NCBI GenBank assembly: GCA_000435335.1
Contig: FR891342.1
Location: 55,268-103,757 of the forward strand
Origin: Clostridium sp. CAG:964
GTDB taxonomy: Bacteria; Bacillota; Clostridia; Oscillospirales; Acutalibacteraceae
Reading direction: 5' to 3'
Length of the DNA: 48,490 nucleotides
A program made the position numbers and the translations under genes. The stretch's first letter is position 1. Each line of letters opens with the position of its first letter. This document shows, one piece after another, positions 10,218-18,586 of this stretch. Below the pieces are notes generated by a model. The model had not been told where the DNA came from, searched no databases, and saw only the letters and a list, made by a program, of their open reading frames with translations.

Positions 10218-10376
10218 AAACAAACCTCCATTATTAAATTATGTATATGAAATTAATTTAAAATTACTTACAATCGGTCTTTATATTTGTGTCGCAAACG
10301 GTGCCGAACACAAGACCGAAAATAAATAATTGTATTAAACTTATTAATTAAATAAAAAAGTCCGAACACACACATT
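10218..10376 (-). promoter_or_regulatory. 5' leader of the rnj operon with a long hairpin
   Basis: About 160 bases separate the promoter from the rnj start. On the minus strand the leader can fold a stem in which CGGTCTTGTGT (near 10300-10315) pairs with ACACA and AAGACCG (near 10275-10292), enclosing a smaller CGG/CCG helix. It has no U-run, so it is not a simple terminator. A structured leader in front of RNase J could allow self-regulation, but that is inference. Confidence 0.4.
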
Positions 10377-10382
10377 CATCTT

Positions 10383-10411
10383 ATTTTACCCTGTTAGCCT
10401 CTTTGTGTCAA
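10383..10411 (-). promoter_or_regulatory. Promoter of the rnj-to-ftsH operon
   Basis: Read on the minus strand: TTGACA (10411-10406), a 17-base spacer, TAAAAT (10388-10383). This is a near-perfect vegetative sigma-A promoter aimed at rnj. No other strong promoter was seen between here and ftsH. Confidence 0.8.
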
Positions 10412-10604
10412 GTCGGCAAAAGCTATGCTTTGCCCAATACTGTCTTACTGTTAAATTTTTATTAAGATAACTGTGGCAATATTTATTAAATAAATATTAA
10501 GCTCCAGACTATACCCTTGCATAAAAAATTCAAGGCACACAGCAAAGCCGGCTGTTTGTCGAATATGTGCTAAAAGCAAAAAGCACGCCTTTTTCTAGTG
10601 TATG
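10412..10604. other. Intergenic stretch with no gene seen
   Basis: AT-rich spacer between the rnj promoter and the aminotransferase terminator. It holds a short imperfect palindrome near 10424-10443 (GGCAAA...TTTGCC) and an AT-rich palindrome near 10482-10500. No credible reading frame with a ribosome binding site was found. Part could belong to a small RNA, but nothing identifies one. Confidence 0.4.
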
Positions 10605-10638
10605 CAAAAAATCCCTCCGATAATCAAAGCGGAGGGAT
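10605..10638 (-). terminator. Rho-independent terminator of the aminotransferase gene
   Basis: On the minus strand, ATCCCTCCG pairs with CGGAGGGAT around an 10-base loop, followed by a run of six T. It starts a few bases after the stop codon of the gene at 10645-11862. Confidence 0.85.
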
Positions 10639-10644
10639 AAAAAA

Positions 10645-11862
10645 TCATTCTTTTATAAGCTTCATATCAGTAAGAACCTTGCGGTAGCAGTCTATTACAT
10701 ACTGCACATCTTCATCGCTCAGTCTTGTATGCAGCGGAAGCGTAATTTCGTTCTTATAGTGGGCATAAGCATTAGGATAATCTTCTATGCTAAAGCCCAT
10801 ATTTTTATATGCCGTCATCATTGGCAGCGGCTTAAAGTGCACATTACAGGCAACCCCCAGCTCTGCCATACGGCGTATAATTTCATTTCTTTCTCTGTGA
10901 CCTATACCCGGTACTCTGGTAAGGTAAATATGGCAGCTTGTAACAAATTCCTTGTTTACATGGTGCAGGTAGCCCACACCCATTTCATCCATTGCCTTGT
11001 CATATTTTTTTATTATGTCACAGCGTCTGCCCTGAATTTCTTTAAATCTCTTTAGCTGTACCAACGCTATAGACGCTTGAATATCCGTCATATTGCACTT
11101 ATAGCCCGGTATAACTATGTCATATTCCCAAGAGCCTGCCAAATTTTTATGAAGTGCGTCCTTTGTCTGTCCGTGAAGTGAATACAGCATATACTGGTTA
11201 TAAAGCCATTCGTTATCCAAGCCCTCCATATCACGCCAGGTGGCAATACCGCCCTCGCCGGCTGTAATAGTTTTTACGGCGTGTAAGGAAAAGGCAGTAA
11301 AGTCAGCTACACTGCCGCTCATTATTCCGTGTCTGCTGGAACCGAAGCCGTGTGCCGAGTCCGACACAACTATAACCCTGTTATAAAGTCTTTGAATATC
11401 ATTATTCGGTTTAAATAAATGCTTCTTATTTTCTACAGCCTTAAAAATACTCTCGTAGTCGCACATTTTTCCTGCAATATCCACAGGGATAACAGCTTTT
11501 GTTCTTTCTGTAATTGCATCCTCTATCTTTTTAGGATCAATTAAAAATGACTCCGGTGCGGTATCAACCATTACAATTTTTGCACCTACATGTGCAATAA
11601 CAGCCGCACTGGCTGTATAGGTGTAGGCAGAAACAATAACCTCGTCACCCTCTCCTATACCCAAAATACGCAGAGTAAGCTCTAAAGCTGCAGTGCAAGA
11701 GCCAAGTGCCACAGCCTTTGAAGTGCCAAAGCACTTTGCTGCCTCCTGCTCAAATAATTTTGTTTTTGGTCCTGTTGTAATCCAGCCTGAACGCAGAGTG
11801 TCTGCCACTGCGGTAATTTCCTCCTCTGTAATGTCAGGCGGAGAAAAAGGAACATTCCTCAT
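10645..11862 (-). CDS. DegT/DnrJ/EryC1/StrS-family PLP aminotransferase
   Basis: Fold-type I PLP enzyme of the sugar aminotransferase class, which transfers an amino group from glutamate to a nucleotide-linked keto-sugar. The start MRNVPFSPPDITEEEI and the segment GSCTAALELTLRILGIGEGDEVI are typical, and the PLP lysine lies in SLHAVKTITAGEGG. The length of 405 aa is slightly long, with an extra segment near residues 115-135. The gene has its own promoter and terminator, and no sugar-nucleotide or glycosyltransferase genes sit beside it, so the substrate cannot be inferred from context. Confidence 0.88.
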   Translation of the reverse strand: MRNVPFSPPDITEEEITAVADTLRSGWITTGPKTKLFEQEAAKCFGTSKAVALGSCTAALELTLRILGIGEGDEVIVSAYTYTASAAVIAHVGAKIVMVDTAPESFLIDPKKIEDAITERTKAVIPVDIAGKMCDYESIFKAVENKKHLFKPNNDIQRLYNRVIVVSDSAHGFGSSRHGIMSGSVADFTAFSLHAVKTITAGEGGIATWRDMEGLDNEWLYNQYMLYSLHGQTKDALHKNLAGSWEYDIVIPGYKCNMTDIQASIALVQLKRFKEIQGRRCDIIKKYDKAMDEMGVGYLHHVNKEFVTSCHIYLTRVPGIGHRERNEIIRRMAELGVACNVHFKPLPMMTAYKNMGFSIEDYPNAYAHYKNEITLPLHTRLSDEDVQYVIDCYRKVLTDMKLIKE

Positions 11863-11956
11863 ACTGTTTTAGCTCCTTGTTTAAATAATGTCAGCATACT
11901 CACTGACCATAATAAAAATAACTAAATCCTACATAAAACTTAATTTATATTTTCTA

Positions 11957-11985
11957 ATTCTAGCACATCATATCTTTAAAGTCAA
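11957..11985 (-). promoter_or_regulatory. Promoter of the aminotransferase gene
   Basis: Minus strand TTGACT (11985-11980), 17-base spacer, TAGAAT (11962-11957). It overlaps the -35 region of the opposing promoter for the radical SAM gene. Confidence 0.7.
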
Positions 11986-12003
11986 TTAACTGTGTGCTAT
12001 AAT
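11975..12003 (+). promoter_or_regulatory. Promoter of the YhcC-like radical SAM gene
   Basis: Extended -10 element TGCTATAAT (TATAAT at 11998-12003, TG at 11995-11996) with a weak -35 TTTAAA at 11975-11980, spacer 17. It shares bases with the divergent aminotransferase promoter, so the two may compete for polymerase. Confidence 0.65.
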
Positions 12004-12038
12004 AATTTCAGCAATATAAAATTTATTCGGTGAAATAT

Positions 12039-12947
12039 ATGAATTACTATTCTGCAAATCAATTTTTTAAAGAAAAGTTTGGCGGCAAGGTGTACAAAAT
12101 CTCATTAAACGGCGGTATGACCTGCCCAAACCGTGACGGTACTGTGGGCATAGGGGGCTGTACCTTTTGCAGCCAAACAGGCTCCGGAGATTTTTCGCCC
12201 CACAGTACTCTTTCAATTGACAGACAAATTGAGGCGGCTATAGCAAGAGTACGCAGTAAAATTAAAGAGGACAGGTTTATAGCGTATTTTCAGTCGTTTA
12301 CCAACACATATGCTCCTGTAGATTATTTAGAAAAAATATTTACACAGGCTATACAAAGCCCCAAAATTGTTGCCTTGTCCATAGGTACACGCCCGGACTG
12401 TCTGCCAAATGAGGTAATCGCACTGCTTGACAAATTAAACAGGATAAAGCCTGTATTTGTTGAGCTGGGACTGCAAACCATTCACGAAAAAACAGCCGAA
12501 TATATTAACAGATGCTACCCTTTGGATGACTTTGACCATGCCGTAAAAAAACTGAAAGCAATTAATATAAACGTTATTGTTCACATTATAATCGGGCTGC
12601 CCTTTGAAACGGAGGATATGATTTACCAAACTGTAGATTATGTTGGAAAAAGCGGTGCAGACGGAATAAAGCTGCAGCTGCTTCATATACTCAAGGGCAC
12701 AGAAATGGCACGACAATACAAAGACGGCAGCTTCAAGACCTTAACTCTGGAGGAATATACACATATTATCTGCAAATGCATTGAAATAATACCTAAAAAT
12801 ATGGTTATTCACCGCATTACCGGCGATGGGCCAAAAAGTCTGCTTATTGCCCCAAAGTGGAGCGGAAATAAAAAGTTTGTGCTGAACACAATAAATTCTG
12901 CTATTGATAGCAACAATATTCACCAAGGCAGTGTAAAATCTATATAA
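12039..12947 (+). CDS. TIGR01212-family radical SAM protein (YhcC-like)
   Basis: Radical SAM protein of the YhcC family, whose exact reaction is not settled. The cluster-binding cysteines lie in CPNRDGTVGIGGCTFC, near the N-terminus, followed by FQSFTNTYAP, SIGTRPDCLP, FVELGLQT and HIIIGLPFET, all hallmarks of the family. The product is about 302 aa, a normal length. I prefer the ATG at 12039, with GGTGA seven bases upstream, over the GTG at 12030. It has its own promoter and no clear functional partner next to it. Confidence 0.9.
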   Translation: MNYYSANQFFKEKFGGKVYKISLNGGMTCPNRDGTVGIGGCTFCSQTGSGDFSPHSTLSIDRQIEAAIARVRSKIKEDRFIAYFQSFTNTYAPVDYLEKIFTQAIQSPKIVALSIGTRPDCLPNEVIALLDKLNRIKPVFVELGLQTIHEKTAEYINRCYPLDDFDHAVKKLKAININVIVHIIIGLPFETEDMIYQTVDYVGKSGADGIKLQLLHILKGTEMARQYKDGSFKTLTLEEYTHIICKCIEIIPKNMVIHRITGDGPKSLLIAPKWSGNKKFVLNTINSAIDSNNIHQGSVKSI

Positions 12948-12982
12948 TATTTTGCAAAAACTCTTTATTTTTTTTAAAACTG

Positions 12983-12991
12983 TGCTATAAT
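12983..12991 (+). promoter_or_regulatory. Extended -10 promoter of the small-protein/KtrBA transcript
   Basis: TGTGCTATAAT, with TATAAT at 12986-12991 and the extended TG at 12983-12984. No good -35 box is visible, which is tolerated with an extended -10. The start codon of the 55-aa protein lies 30 bases downstream. Confidence 0.65.
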
Positions 12992-13021
12992 CTATGTATT
13001 CTATGGCAAGGGGGTAAATTT

Positions 13022-13189
13022 TTGGAACCGCAAGATTATATTGTAACTGATATTAGGGGCGAGTATGCTGTTCTAAGCAGCCTTTCCGACGGCAATGAAA
13101 TGTTTATTGCTTTGGCTCTTTTACCAAGCGGCACTGATGTAGGCAGAAAGCTGCATTATGCAAATCTTGAATATTCCCTTTCGGATTAA
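13022..13189 (+). CDS. Small protein of 55 aa, function unknown
   Basis: Reading frame starting with TTG at 13022, seven bases after a strong AAGGGGG ribosome binding site and just downstream of a promoter. It begins MEPQDYIVTDIRGEYAVL and ends HYANLEYSLSD. It has no membrane segment or signal peptide and is mildly acidic, like a compact beta-rich domain. I do not recognise a named family. It lies 33 bases before the K+ channel gene, so it is probably on the same transcript. The good ribosome site and promoter make this a real gene in my view. Confidence 0.65.
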   Translation: MEPQDYIVTDIRGEYAVLSSLSDGNEMFIALALLPSGTDVGRKLHYANLEYSLSD

Positions 13190-13222
13190 GATATTTTAAA
13201 TTATATATAATACTAATGGAAG

Positions 13223-14596
13223 GTGTTTAAAATAGGTTATTATTTCAAAAAAATTAACGGCTTGTTTTTGCATTTGTCGCCTATGAGAATTATTACACTG
13301 GGATTTTTTATGATTATAACTCTGGGTGCCGTACTGCTTTCGCTGCCGGTTTCTTCACGCTCCGGTGAATATACAAACTTTTTGGATTCCTTTTTCACAT
13401 CAACCTCCGCTACCTGTGTAACAGGCTTAATCAGGTTTGATACATACACCCACTGGTCTTGGTTCGGCAAGGTTGTAATTCTGTGCCTGATTCAAATAGG
13501 CGGCTTAGGATTTATGACAATGGCTATATCCATTGTAGCTCTTACAAAAATGAAAATAAGCATTGCCACCCGTGTAATTATGCAAAACTCCATATCTGCA
13601 CCGCAGATAGGCGGAATTGTCAGGCTGACAAAAAAAATTTTCTTAAGCACTGCAATTATTGAGGCAGTAGGAGCCTTTATGCTGTCATTTTACTTTGTGC
13701 CAAGGCTGGGGGTATTTAGGGGTATAGTTTACTCAATATTCCATTCGGTTTCTGCCTTCTGCAATGCCGGCTTTGACCTTATGGGTTATGAAAAGCCTTT
13801 TTCATCTGTTACCTATCAGGCAGGTGACTGGTATTTCAACATAATCATTATGGCACTTATTATTTTGGGCGGCTTGGGCTTTATTGTTTGGTTTGACCTT
13901 TTAACAAACAGATTTAAATTTAAAAAGCTAAAGCTTCAAAGCAAGCTGGTGCTTACCGTAAGCCTGTCACTTATTGTAATAGGTACGGTGGCAATATTTA
14001 TCTTTGAACAAAAAGGCGTATTGTTTAAAAATATGCCTCTTAACGAGCAAATACTCACATCAATGTTTCAGTCGGTGTCGGCAAGAACCGCCGGCTTTAA
14101 TTCACTAAATCTGGCTGCAATGACCGAGCCGAGCCTGTGTATGATTATTTGCCTTATGTTTATTGGCGGCTCAACGGGTTCTACAGCAGGCGGTCTTAAA
14201 ACAACAACCTTTTCAGTTTTGGTGCTTAGTATTCTTTCAACTATTCGCCACAGAAAAGATATTGAGGCATTTGGAAGAAGACTTGAAAGCGGCTTAGGAA
14301 GAACAGCGGCTTGTATTTTTACCCTTTATATTTTAATAGTAGCCCTTGCGTCTATGACAATTTCAAGCATAGAAAGTGTGCCTATACTGCACGCAGTGTT
14401 TGAGTGCGTTTCCGCTATAGCAACGGTAGGCACTACACTCGGTATAACCACACAGCTTCAACCTGCATCGGAGATTATATTAATTTTGCTTATGATGATA
14501 GGCAGAATAGGCTCTGTAACCATTCTGCTGGCACTGTTCTCTGACAAGGGTAAAACTGTTTCAAAGCACGCACAGGAAAAACTACAGATTGGTTAA
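13223..14596 (+). CDS. ktrB: TrkH/KtrB-type potassium transport membrane subunit
   Basis: Pore-forming subunit of a Ktr/Trk K+ uptake system. Four P-loop repeats are visible: TSATCVTGLI, SAFCNAGFDL, SARTAGFNSL and ATVGTTLGIT, plus the IGGSTGSTAGG gate region. It has about ten membrane helices in 457 aa, the KtrB size. The start is uncertain. The GTG at 13223 lies inside the GGAAGGTG sequence that would be the ribosome site, so initiation may be further in, for instance at a TTG near 13261, just before HLSPMRIITLG where family members usually begin. It is followed after 14 bases by its RCK partner. Confidence 0.93.
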   Translation: MFKIGYYFKKINGLFLHLSPMRIITLGFFMIITLGAVLLSLPVSSRSGEYTNFLDSFFTSTSATCVTGLIRFDTYTHWSWFGKVVILCLIQIGGLGFMTMAISIVALTKMKISIATRVIMQNSISAPQIGGIVRLTKKIFLSTAIIEAVGAFMLSFYFVPRLGVFRGIVYSIFHSVSAFCNAGFDLMGYEKPFSSVTYQAGDWYFNIIIMALIILGGLGFIVWFDLLTNRFKFKKLKLQSKLVLTVSLSLIVIGTVAIFIFEQKGVLFKNMPLNEQILTSMFQSVSARTAGFNSLNLAAMTEPSLCMIICLMFIGGSTGSTAGGLKTTTFSVLVLSILSTIRHRKDIEAFGRRLESGLGRTAACIFTLYILIVALASMTISSIESVPILHAVFECVSAIATVGTTLGITTQLQPASEIILILLMMIGRIGSVTILLALFSDKGKTVSKHAQEKLQIG

Positions 14597-14610
14597 GGAG
14601 ACACTTTATA

Positions 14611-15258
14611 ATGAAGTCAATTTTAATTATAGGTTTAGGAAGATTTGGAGCCATTATGGCAAAAAAACTCGAAGAGGAGGGCAACAATGTATTAGGCGTT
14701 GACATACAGGAAAAGCGTGCCGACGATGCTGTAGACTTTTTAACAAATATTCAAATAGGCGACGCAACAGACGACCGCTTTATTGAGTCGTTAGGCGTGT
14801 CGAATTTTGACTTGTGTGTTGTTGCAGTAGGCGGCGAAAGCTTTCAGACTGTGCTTGAAATAACCGTATTGCTTAAGGACAACGGTGCAAAGTTTATTAT
14901 GACAAGAGCTAACCGTGATGTTCACGAAAAGCTGCTGCTGAGAAACGGTGCTGACTATGTTGTGTGTGCCGACCGTGAGGCCGCAGAGCGTCTGGCAGTA
15001 AGATTTGGCAAAAACAATGTGTTTGACTACATTGAGCTTACTGACGAATATGGTTTATATGAGATTCCTGTACCTGACGCTTGGGTAGGCAAAACGATTT
15101 CTCAAGTTAATGTTCGTTCCAAATACAATGTAAATATTATAGGAACAAAGGCAGGCAGCAATATTCGCCCTACCATCACCCCCGATTATGTTTTCACACC
15201 TAACGAAAACCTTATGGTTATGGGTACCGAAGCGGTTATGAGAAAATTCCTAAAATAA
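14611..15258 (+). CDS. ktrA: TrkA/KtrA-type RCK regulatory subunit of potassium uptake
   Basis: Cytosolic ring-forming subunit that gates the KtrB channel. The Rossmann RCK_N domain starts at once with IIGLGRFGAIMAKKLEEEG, a GxGxxG nucleotide-binding loop, and an acidic residue follows in VLGVDIQ. The RCK_C domain fills residues 135-215. The length of 215 aa matches KtrA/KtrC. RCK_C domains of this group can bind c-di-AMP in Firmicutes, which would tie it to GdpP in the left operon; that is known for the family and only inferred here. Confidence 0.94.
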   Translation: MKSILIIGLGRFGAIMAKKLEEEGNNVLGVDIQEKRADDAVDFLTNIQIGDATDDRFIESLGVSNFDLCVVAVGGESFQTVLEITVLLKDNGAKFIMTRANRDVHEKLLLRNGADYVVCADREAAERLAVRFGKNNVFDYIELTDEYGLYEIPVPDAWVGKTISQVNVRSKYNVNIIGTKAGSNIRPTITPDYVFTPNENLMVMGTEAVMRKFLK

Positions 15259-15296
15259 ATTCCTAAAATAAATCCTTAAAATTATTAAGCAAAGCT

Positions 15297-15340
15297 AAAA
15301 TCTCCCACCGAAATGCAATTATTTCAGTGGGAGATTTTTT
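15297..15340 (+). terminator. Terminator of the KtrBA transcript
   Basis: ATCTCCCAC-CGAAAT pairs with ATTTCAGTGGGAGAT around a short loop, followed by six T at 15335-15340. It lies 40 bases after the ktrA stop. Confidence 0.85.
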
Positions 15341-15510
15341 ATGAACACAATTTTTTAAAGCTAGCACCACACACAAACACCATGGTATAGAATTTAAGGC
15401 TTTTACATTATACCTCTTGTTATATTTTTTATATTCACTACATAATTTTATTCCCTGTTTGTTCGGCAAGCATACAAATAAAGTCCTTTTTAATGTATTT
15501 TTATCGCATT

Positions 15511-15603
15511 TTAATCATCTGCCTTTGACGCTGCGTTAAACACGCACATAACGCACACACCGAAAAACACTCCAATAAAAATTCCGAGAACAAAGCCAAG
15601 CAT
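15511..15603 (-). CDS. DUF3789-like 30-aa membrane miniprotein
   Basis: A very short gene: ATG at 15603, TAA at 15511, with an AGGAAGTG ribosome site upstream. The product begins MLGFVLGIFIGVFFGV, has one hydrophobic helix with small residues, then VCVMCVFNAASKADD. This matches the pattern I know for DUF3789, a family of about 30-35 aa often found on mobile elements and near small hydrophobic genes in Firmicutes. It lies beyond the terminator of the prkC operon. Function unknown; it could be a membrane-active or regulatory peptide. Confidence 0.7.
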   Translation of the reverse strand: MLGFVLGIFIGVFFGVCVMCVFNAASKADD

Positions 15604-15689
15604 GAATTAATCACTTCCTATAAACACCGATTTTTTAACAGTATTGCCTGTTTACATAATTTTATGTCCGACTGCCTGTATTTTTACAT

Positions 15690-15730
15690 AGGAAAAACGA
15701 GAATGCTTTATAAGCATCCTCGTTTTTCCT
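15690..15730 (-). terminator. Terminator of the yicC-to-prkC operon (likely bidirectional)
   Basis: CGAG-ATGCTT pairs with AAGCAT-CTCG, flanked by A5 on one side and T5 on the other, so it has a U-run in both directions. It sits 40 bases after the prkC stop codon and also separates the DUF3789 gene from prkC. Confidence 0.85.
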
Positions 15731-15770
15731 ATTTTTAATATTAGGAAGCTAAATACCCTAATAGAACTTA

Positions 15771-17816
15771 TTATCCCTCTATATTTACCGTATCGGACGG
15801 CGTTTGTTCAGGTGCCATTGTAGGCTCTGTTGCAGCTGCCTCTGTCGGCTCTGAAGCCGGTTCACTGCCTGATGATGTAGCCGGTTCTGTCGAAGAAGGT
15901 GTGTACGTTCCTGCAGCAAAGGATATTTTCTCTGTTACAAAGTTTACATCATACTTTCTCCAAATTTGACCGCCAACCTCAACATAAATTACAGATGAGC
16001 TACTTCCTCTTACCTCATAGGAAATCTGACCAACCTCAGACGGTATCATTGTGCCGCTTACCGATTCATCAAGCACACCATCAACAACAATTCTTACATC
16101 TACTGCGGTGGTAGCATTCTGCGGCAGCAGTGTAGTCATATTCAGTACCTTAAACTTTTCAACGCCCTTAGCTACATATGCCTTAACTGTGGATGACTGC
16201 TGAACAACGCTACCCTTCATTGGGCTTTGACCGATAACCGTTTCAGCTGTCTTATCAATATCGTTGTTATACTCGTAGTCAAACAGCAAGCCTGCCGCAG
16301 CAATAGCCTCAGAAGCCTGGTCACGAGTCATATTTGAAAGGTCAGGCACAGTGGTTGTTGTAGATACTATTGTTTTCTTTACAAATACCTTTACCTTTTC
16401 AGACACTGTAATTTCACTGCCTGCCTTAGGTGAAGTATCTCGTACAATCTCCTCGGCAGTGTCTTCGTCTTCAATATAAATTACATCGGCAGCCAAGCCC
16501 TTTGCCTTAATCTTTGCAAGTGCTGTTTCCTCAGGCTCACCCGAAACATAAGGTACGGCAACAAGCGTATCCGAGCTGTTTACAGTAAGTGTAATAACAG
16601 CATTTTCTTTTACCTTCTTAGAGCCTGCCTCCGGCTCCTGCTTAATAATTTCGCCCTCAGGCTTACCGGAGTCATAAACATTTATAATATCCCAATTAAA
16701 CTTGTAGCTTGAATTGGACTTAACATCAGAATAATTCTGCCCAACCAAATTCGGCACATCTATTGCTTCCGTATTTGACGCCTCGCAGGAATGAAGCAAC
16801 GCTAAGGAGCCAAACAGCAGCACGCACAAAACCAATGAAACAACCGCACCCAATATAATATTAAATGCAGGCGAGCGTTTTTTATCTGCCTTTTCATCAT
16901 ACCTTGCGTATGGTGCGTCGTCCTCGCTTTTTTCCTCCTCCGGCTCCTCCTCGTCCTCAGGATACTCATAATTGAAAATTATGTCGGGGTTTTTATTTAC
17001 CTTTTTAATATCCCTAAGCATTTCCTCTGCCGACTGATAACGCTGCAGCGGCTCTTTTCTCATTGCTCTTAGGGTAATCTCCTCAAGTCCCTTCGGAATG
17101 TCGGGGTTAATCTCCCTTGGCGGCTTTGGTGTTGTCTGAAGCTGCATAATAGCAACCGACACAGCACTGTCTGCCTCGAAAGGAAGCTGACCTGTAAGCA
17201 TTTCATACAGCATAACACCAATAGAGTAAATATCGCTTTTGCCATCGGTGTGGTCGCCTCTTGCCTGCTCAGGTGCAATATAATGAACAGAGCCTATAGC
17301 CTTGTCTGTCATTGTGCGGGTTTCTGTATTTGAAAATCTTGCAATACCAAAATCAGTAACCTTTATTGTGCCGTCCTGAAGCAACATCATATTCTGAGGC
17401 TTAACATCTCTGTGGACTATACCCTTTTCGTGAGCGTGCTGCATAGCCTTAAGAATTTGGCTAATAAAAAACACAGCTGTTTTCCAGTCTATTGGTTCAT
17501 TTTGCTGGTCTATATATTCCTTTAGAGTAATACCGTCAATGTATTCCATAACGATATACTGCATAACATCGCCAAAGCTGACATCATAAACCTTTACAAT
17601 GTTTGGGTGTGAAAGCACCGCTATAGCCTTGGATTCGTTTTTAAATCGTCTTATAAACTCACTGTTTTGGGAAAATTCATCTTTTAAAATCTTAATAGCA
17701 ACTATTCTGTTGTTTTTTATGTCCTCTGCTTTATAAACAGTAGCCATACCGCCTACGCCGATAAGCTCTTGAATTAGGTATCTGCCGTCAAGCTTTTTTC
17801 CTACATACTTGTCCAT
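15771..17816 (-). CDS. prkC: PASTA-domain Ser/Thr protein kinase (PrkC type)
   Basis: Membrane receptor kinase that senses muropeptides or wall precursors and controls growth, wall synthesis and spore germination. The kinase domain covers residues 10-270, with GVGGMATVYKAE, the catalytic HRDVKPQN and DFG motifs and the APEQARG segment. An acidic linker, one membrane helix near 325-345, three PASTA repeats and an extra C-terminal beta domain follow, and the last 45 residues are rich in Thr, Ser, Glu and Pro. The start is ATG at 17816 (MDKYVGKKL), with GGGAG eight bases upstream. It directly follows its phosphatase prpC. Confidence 0.96.
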   Translation of the reverse strand: MDKYVGKKLDGRYLIQELIGVGGMATVYKAEDIKNNRIVAIKILKDEFSQNSEFIRRFKNESKAIAVLSHPNIVKVYDVSFGDVMQYIVMEYIDGITLKEYIDQQNEPIDWKTAVFFISQILKAMQHAHEKGIVHRDVKPQNMMLLQDGTIKVTDFGIARFSNTETRTMTDKAIGSVHYIAPEQARGDHTDGKSDIYSIGVMLYEMLTGQLPFEADSAVSVAIMQLQTTPKPPREINPDIPKGLEEITLRAMRKEPLQRYQSAEEMLRDIKKVNKNPDIIFNYEYPEDEEEPEEEKSEDDAPYARYDEKADKKRSPAFNIILGAVVSLVLCVLLFGSLALLHSCEASNTEAIDVPNLVGQNYSDVKSNSSYKFNWDIINVYDSGKPEGEIIKQEPEAGSKKVKENAVITLTVNSSDTLVAVPYVSGEPEETALAKIKAKGLAADVIYIEDEDTAEEIVRDTSPKAGSEITVSEKVKVFVKKTIVSTTTTVPDLSNMTRDQASEAIAAAGLLFDYEYNNDIDKTAETVIGQSPMKGSVVQQSSTVKAYVAKGVEKFKVLNMTTLLPQNATTAVDVRIVVDGVLDESVSGTMIPSEVGQISYEVRGSSSSVIYVEVGGQIWRKYDVNFVTEKISFAAGTYTPSSTEPATSSGSEPASEPTEAAATEPTMAPEQTPSDTVNIEG

Positions 17817-17831
17817 ACATATCACTCCCGA

Positions 17832-18566
17832 TTAGTTATTAGCATACAGTACAGCAACAGTTATATTGTCACTGCCGCCATGGCTTTTTGCTGACTCAAT
17901 TAAGGCATTTGTAAGCGCCTCGTTTTCGTAAAGCCTCAGGTGGTTTAGTATGCCCTCCATAGGTATATAATTTGAAAGTCCGTCAGAACAGGCAATAATA
18001 ACATCATCACCCGTAAACGGTATCTCGATATAATCTGATTCAATGTAAGGGCTAACGCCAACTGCCCTTGTTATATAATTTTTTCTTGGGTGCACCATAG
18101 CCTGCTCAGGGGTTATTTCCCCCCTGTTTACCATTTCCTGTACTACAGAATGGTCTACGGTTATTTGCTGAATTTCGCCGTTATGTACCAAATAAATACG
18201 GCTGTCGCCAACATGCACTATCATCGCCTTACCCTGTGACGCTACAATAAGCTCAAAGGTAGTACCCATTCCCTTTAATTCCGGCTTTTTCAGCTGTTCA
18301 TGATAAACACTGCTGTTAGCCTTGTCAACAATTCCGTTTAGAAAATCCTCCGAATGATAGTCACTGCCGTGAATGTCAAACAATCCTATATTCTCTTTTA
18401 CTGCGTTGCGTGCAATATTGCTGGCAACATTGCCGCCGTTGGCACCGCCCATTCCATCACACAAAACTGCCCATACCACAGCGCCGTCGTATAATGTTCC
18501 GCCGTCTACAATGTCCTGGTTGCTGGAGCGAACCAAGCCAATATCGGTTTGGGTATATAGCTTCAT
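17832..18566 (-). CDS. prpC: PP2C-type protein phosphatase (PrpC/Stp)
   Basis: Metal-dependent Ser/Thr phosphatase that reverses PrkC phosphorylation. The PPM motifs are intact: SSNQD near the start, VLCDGMGGANGG, IVHVGDSRIYLV, ACSDGLSNYI and the closing GGSDNITVAVL. The length of 244 aa is standard. I place the start at ATG 18566 (MKLYTQTDIG), with GGAGG seven bases upstream; the longer frame would add 21 non-family residues and overlap rlmN. It ends 15 bases before prkC. Confidence 0.96.
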   Translation of the reverse strand: MKLYTQTDIGLVRSSNQDIVDGGTLYDGAVVWAVLCDGMGGANGGNVASNIARNAVKENIGLFDIHGSDYHSEDFLNGIVDKANSSVYHEQLKKPELKGMGTTFELIVASQGKAMIVHVGDSRIYLVHNGEIQQITVDHSVVQEMVNRGEITPEQAMVHPRKNYITRAVGVSPYIESDYIEIPFTGDDVIIACSDGLSNYIPMEGILNHLRLYENEALTNALIESAKSHGGSDNITVAVLYANN

Positions 18567-18586
18567 TCGGTTGACCTCCTTTTCGC

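Noticed and set aside
15263..15469. 68-aa minus-strand frame beyond ktrA
   Set aside because: It spans the KtrBA terminator hairpin and has no ribosome site.
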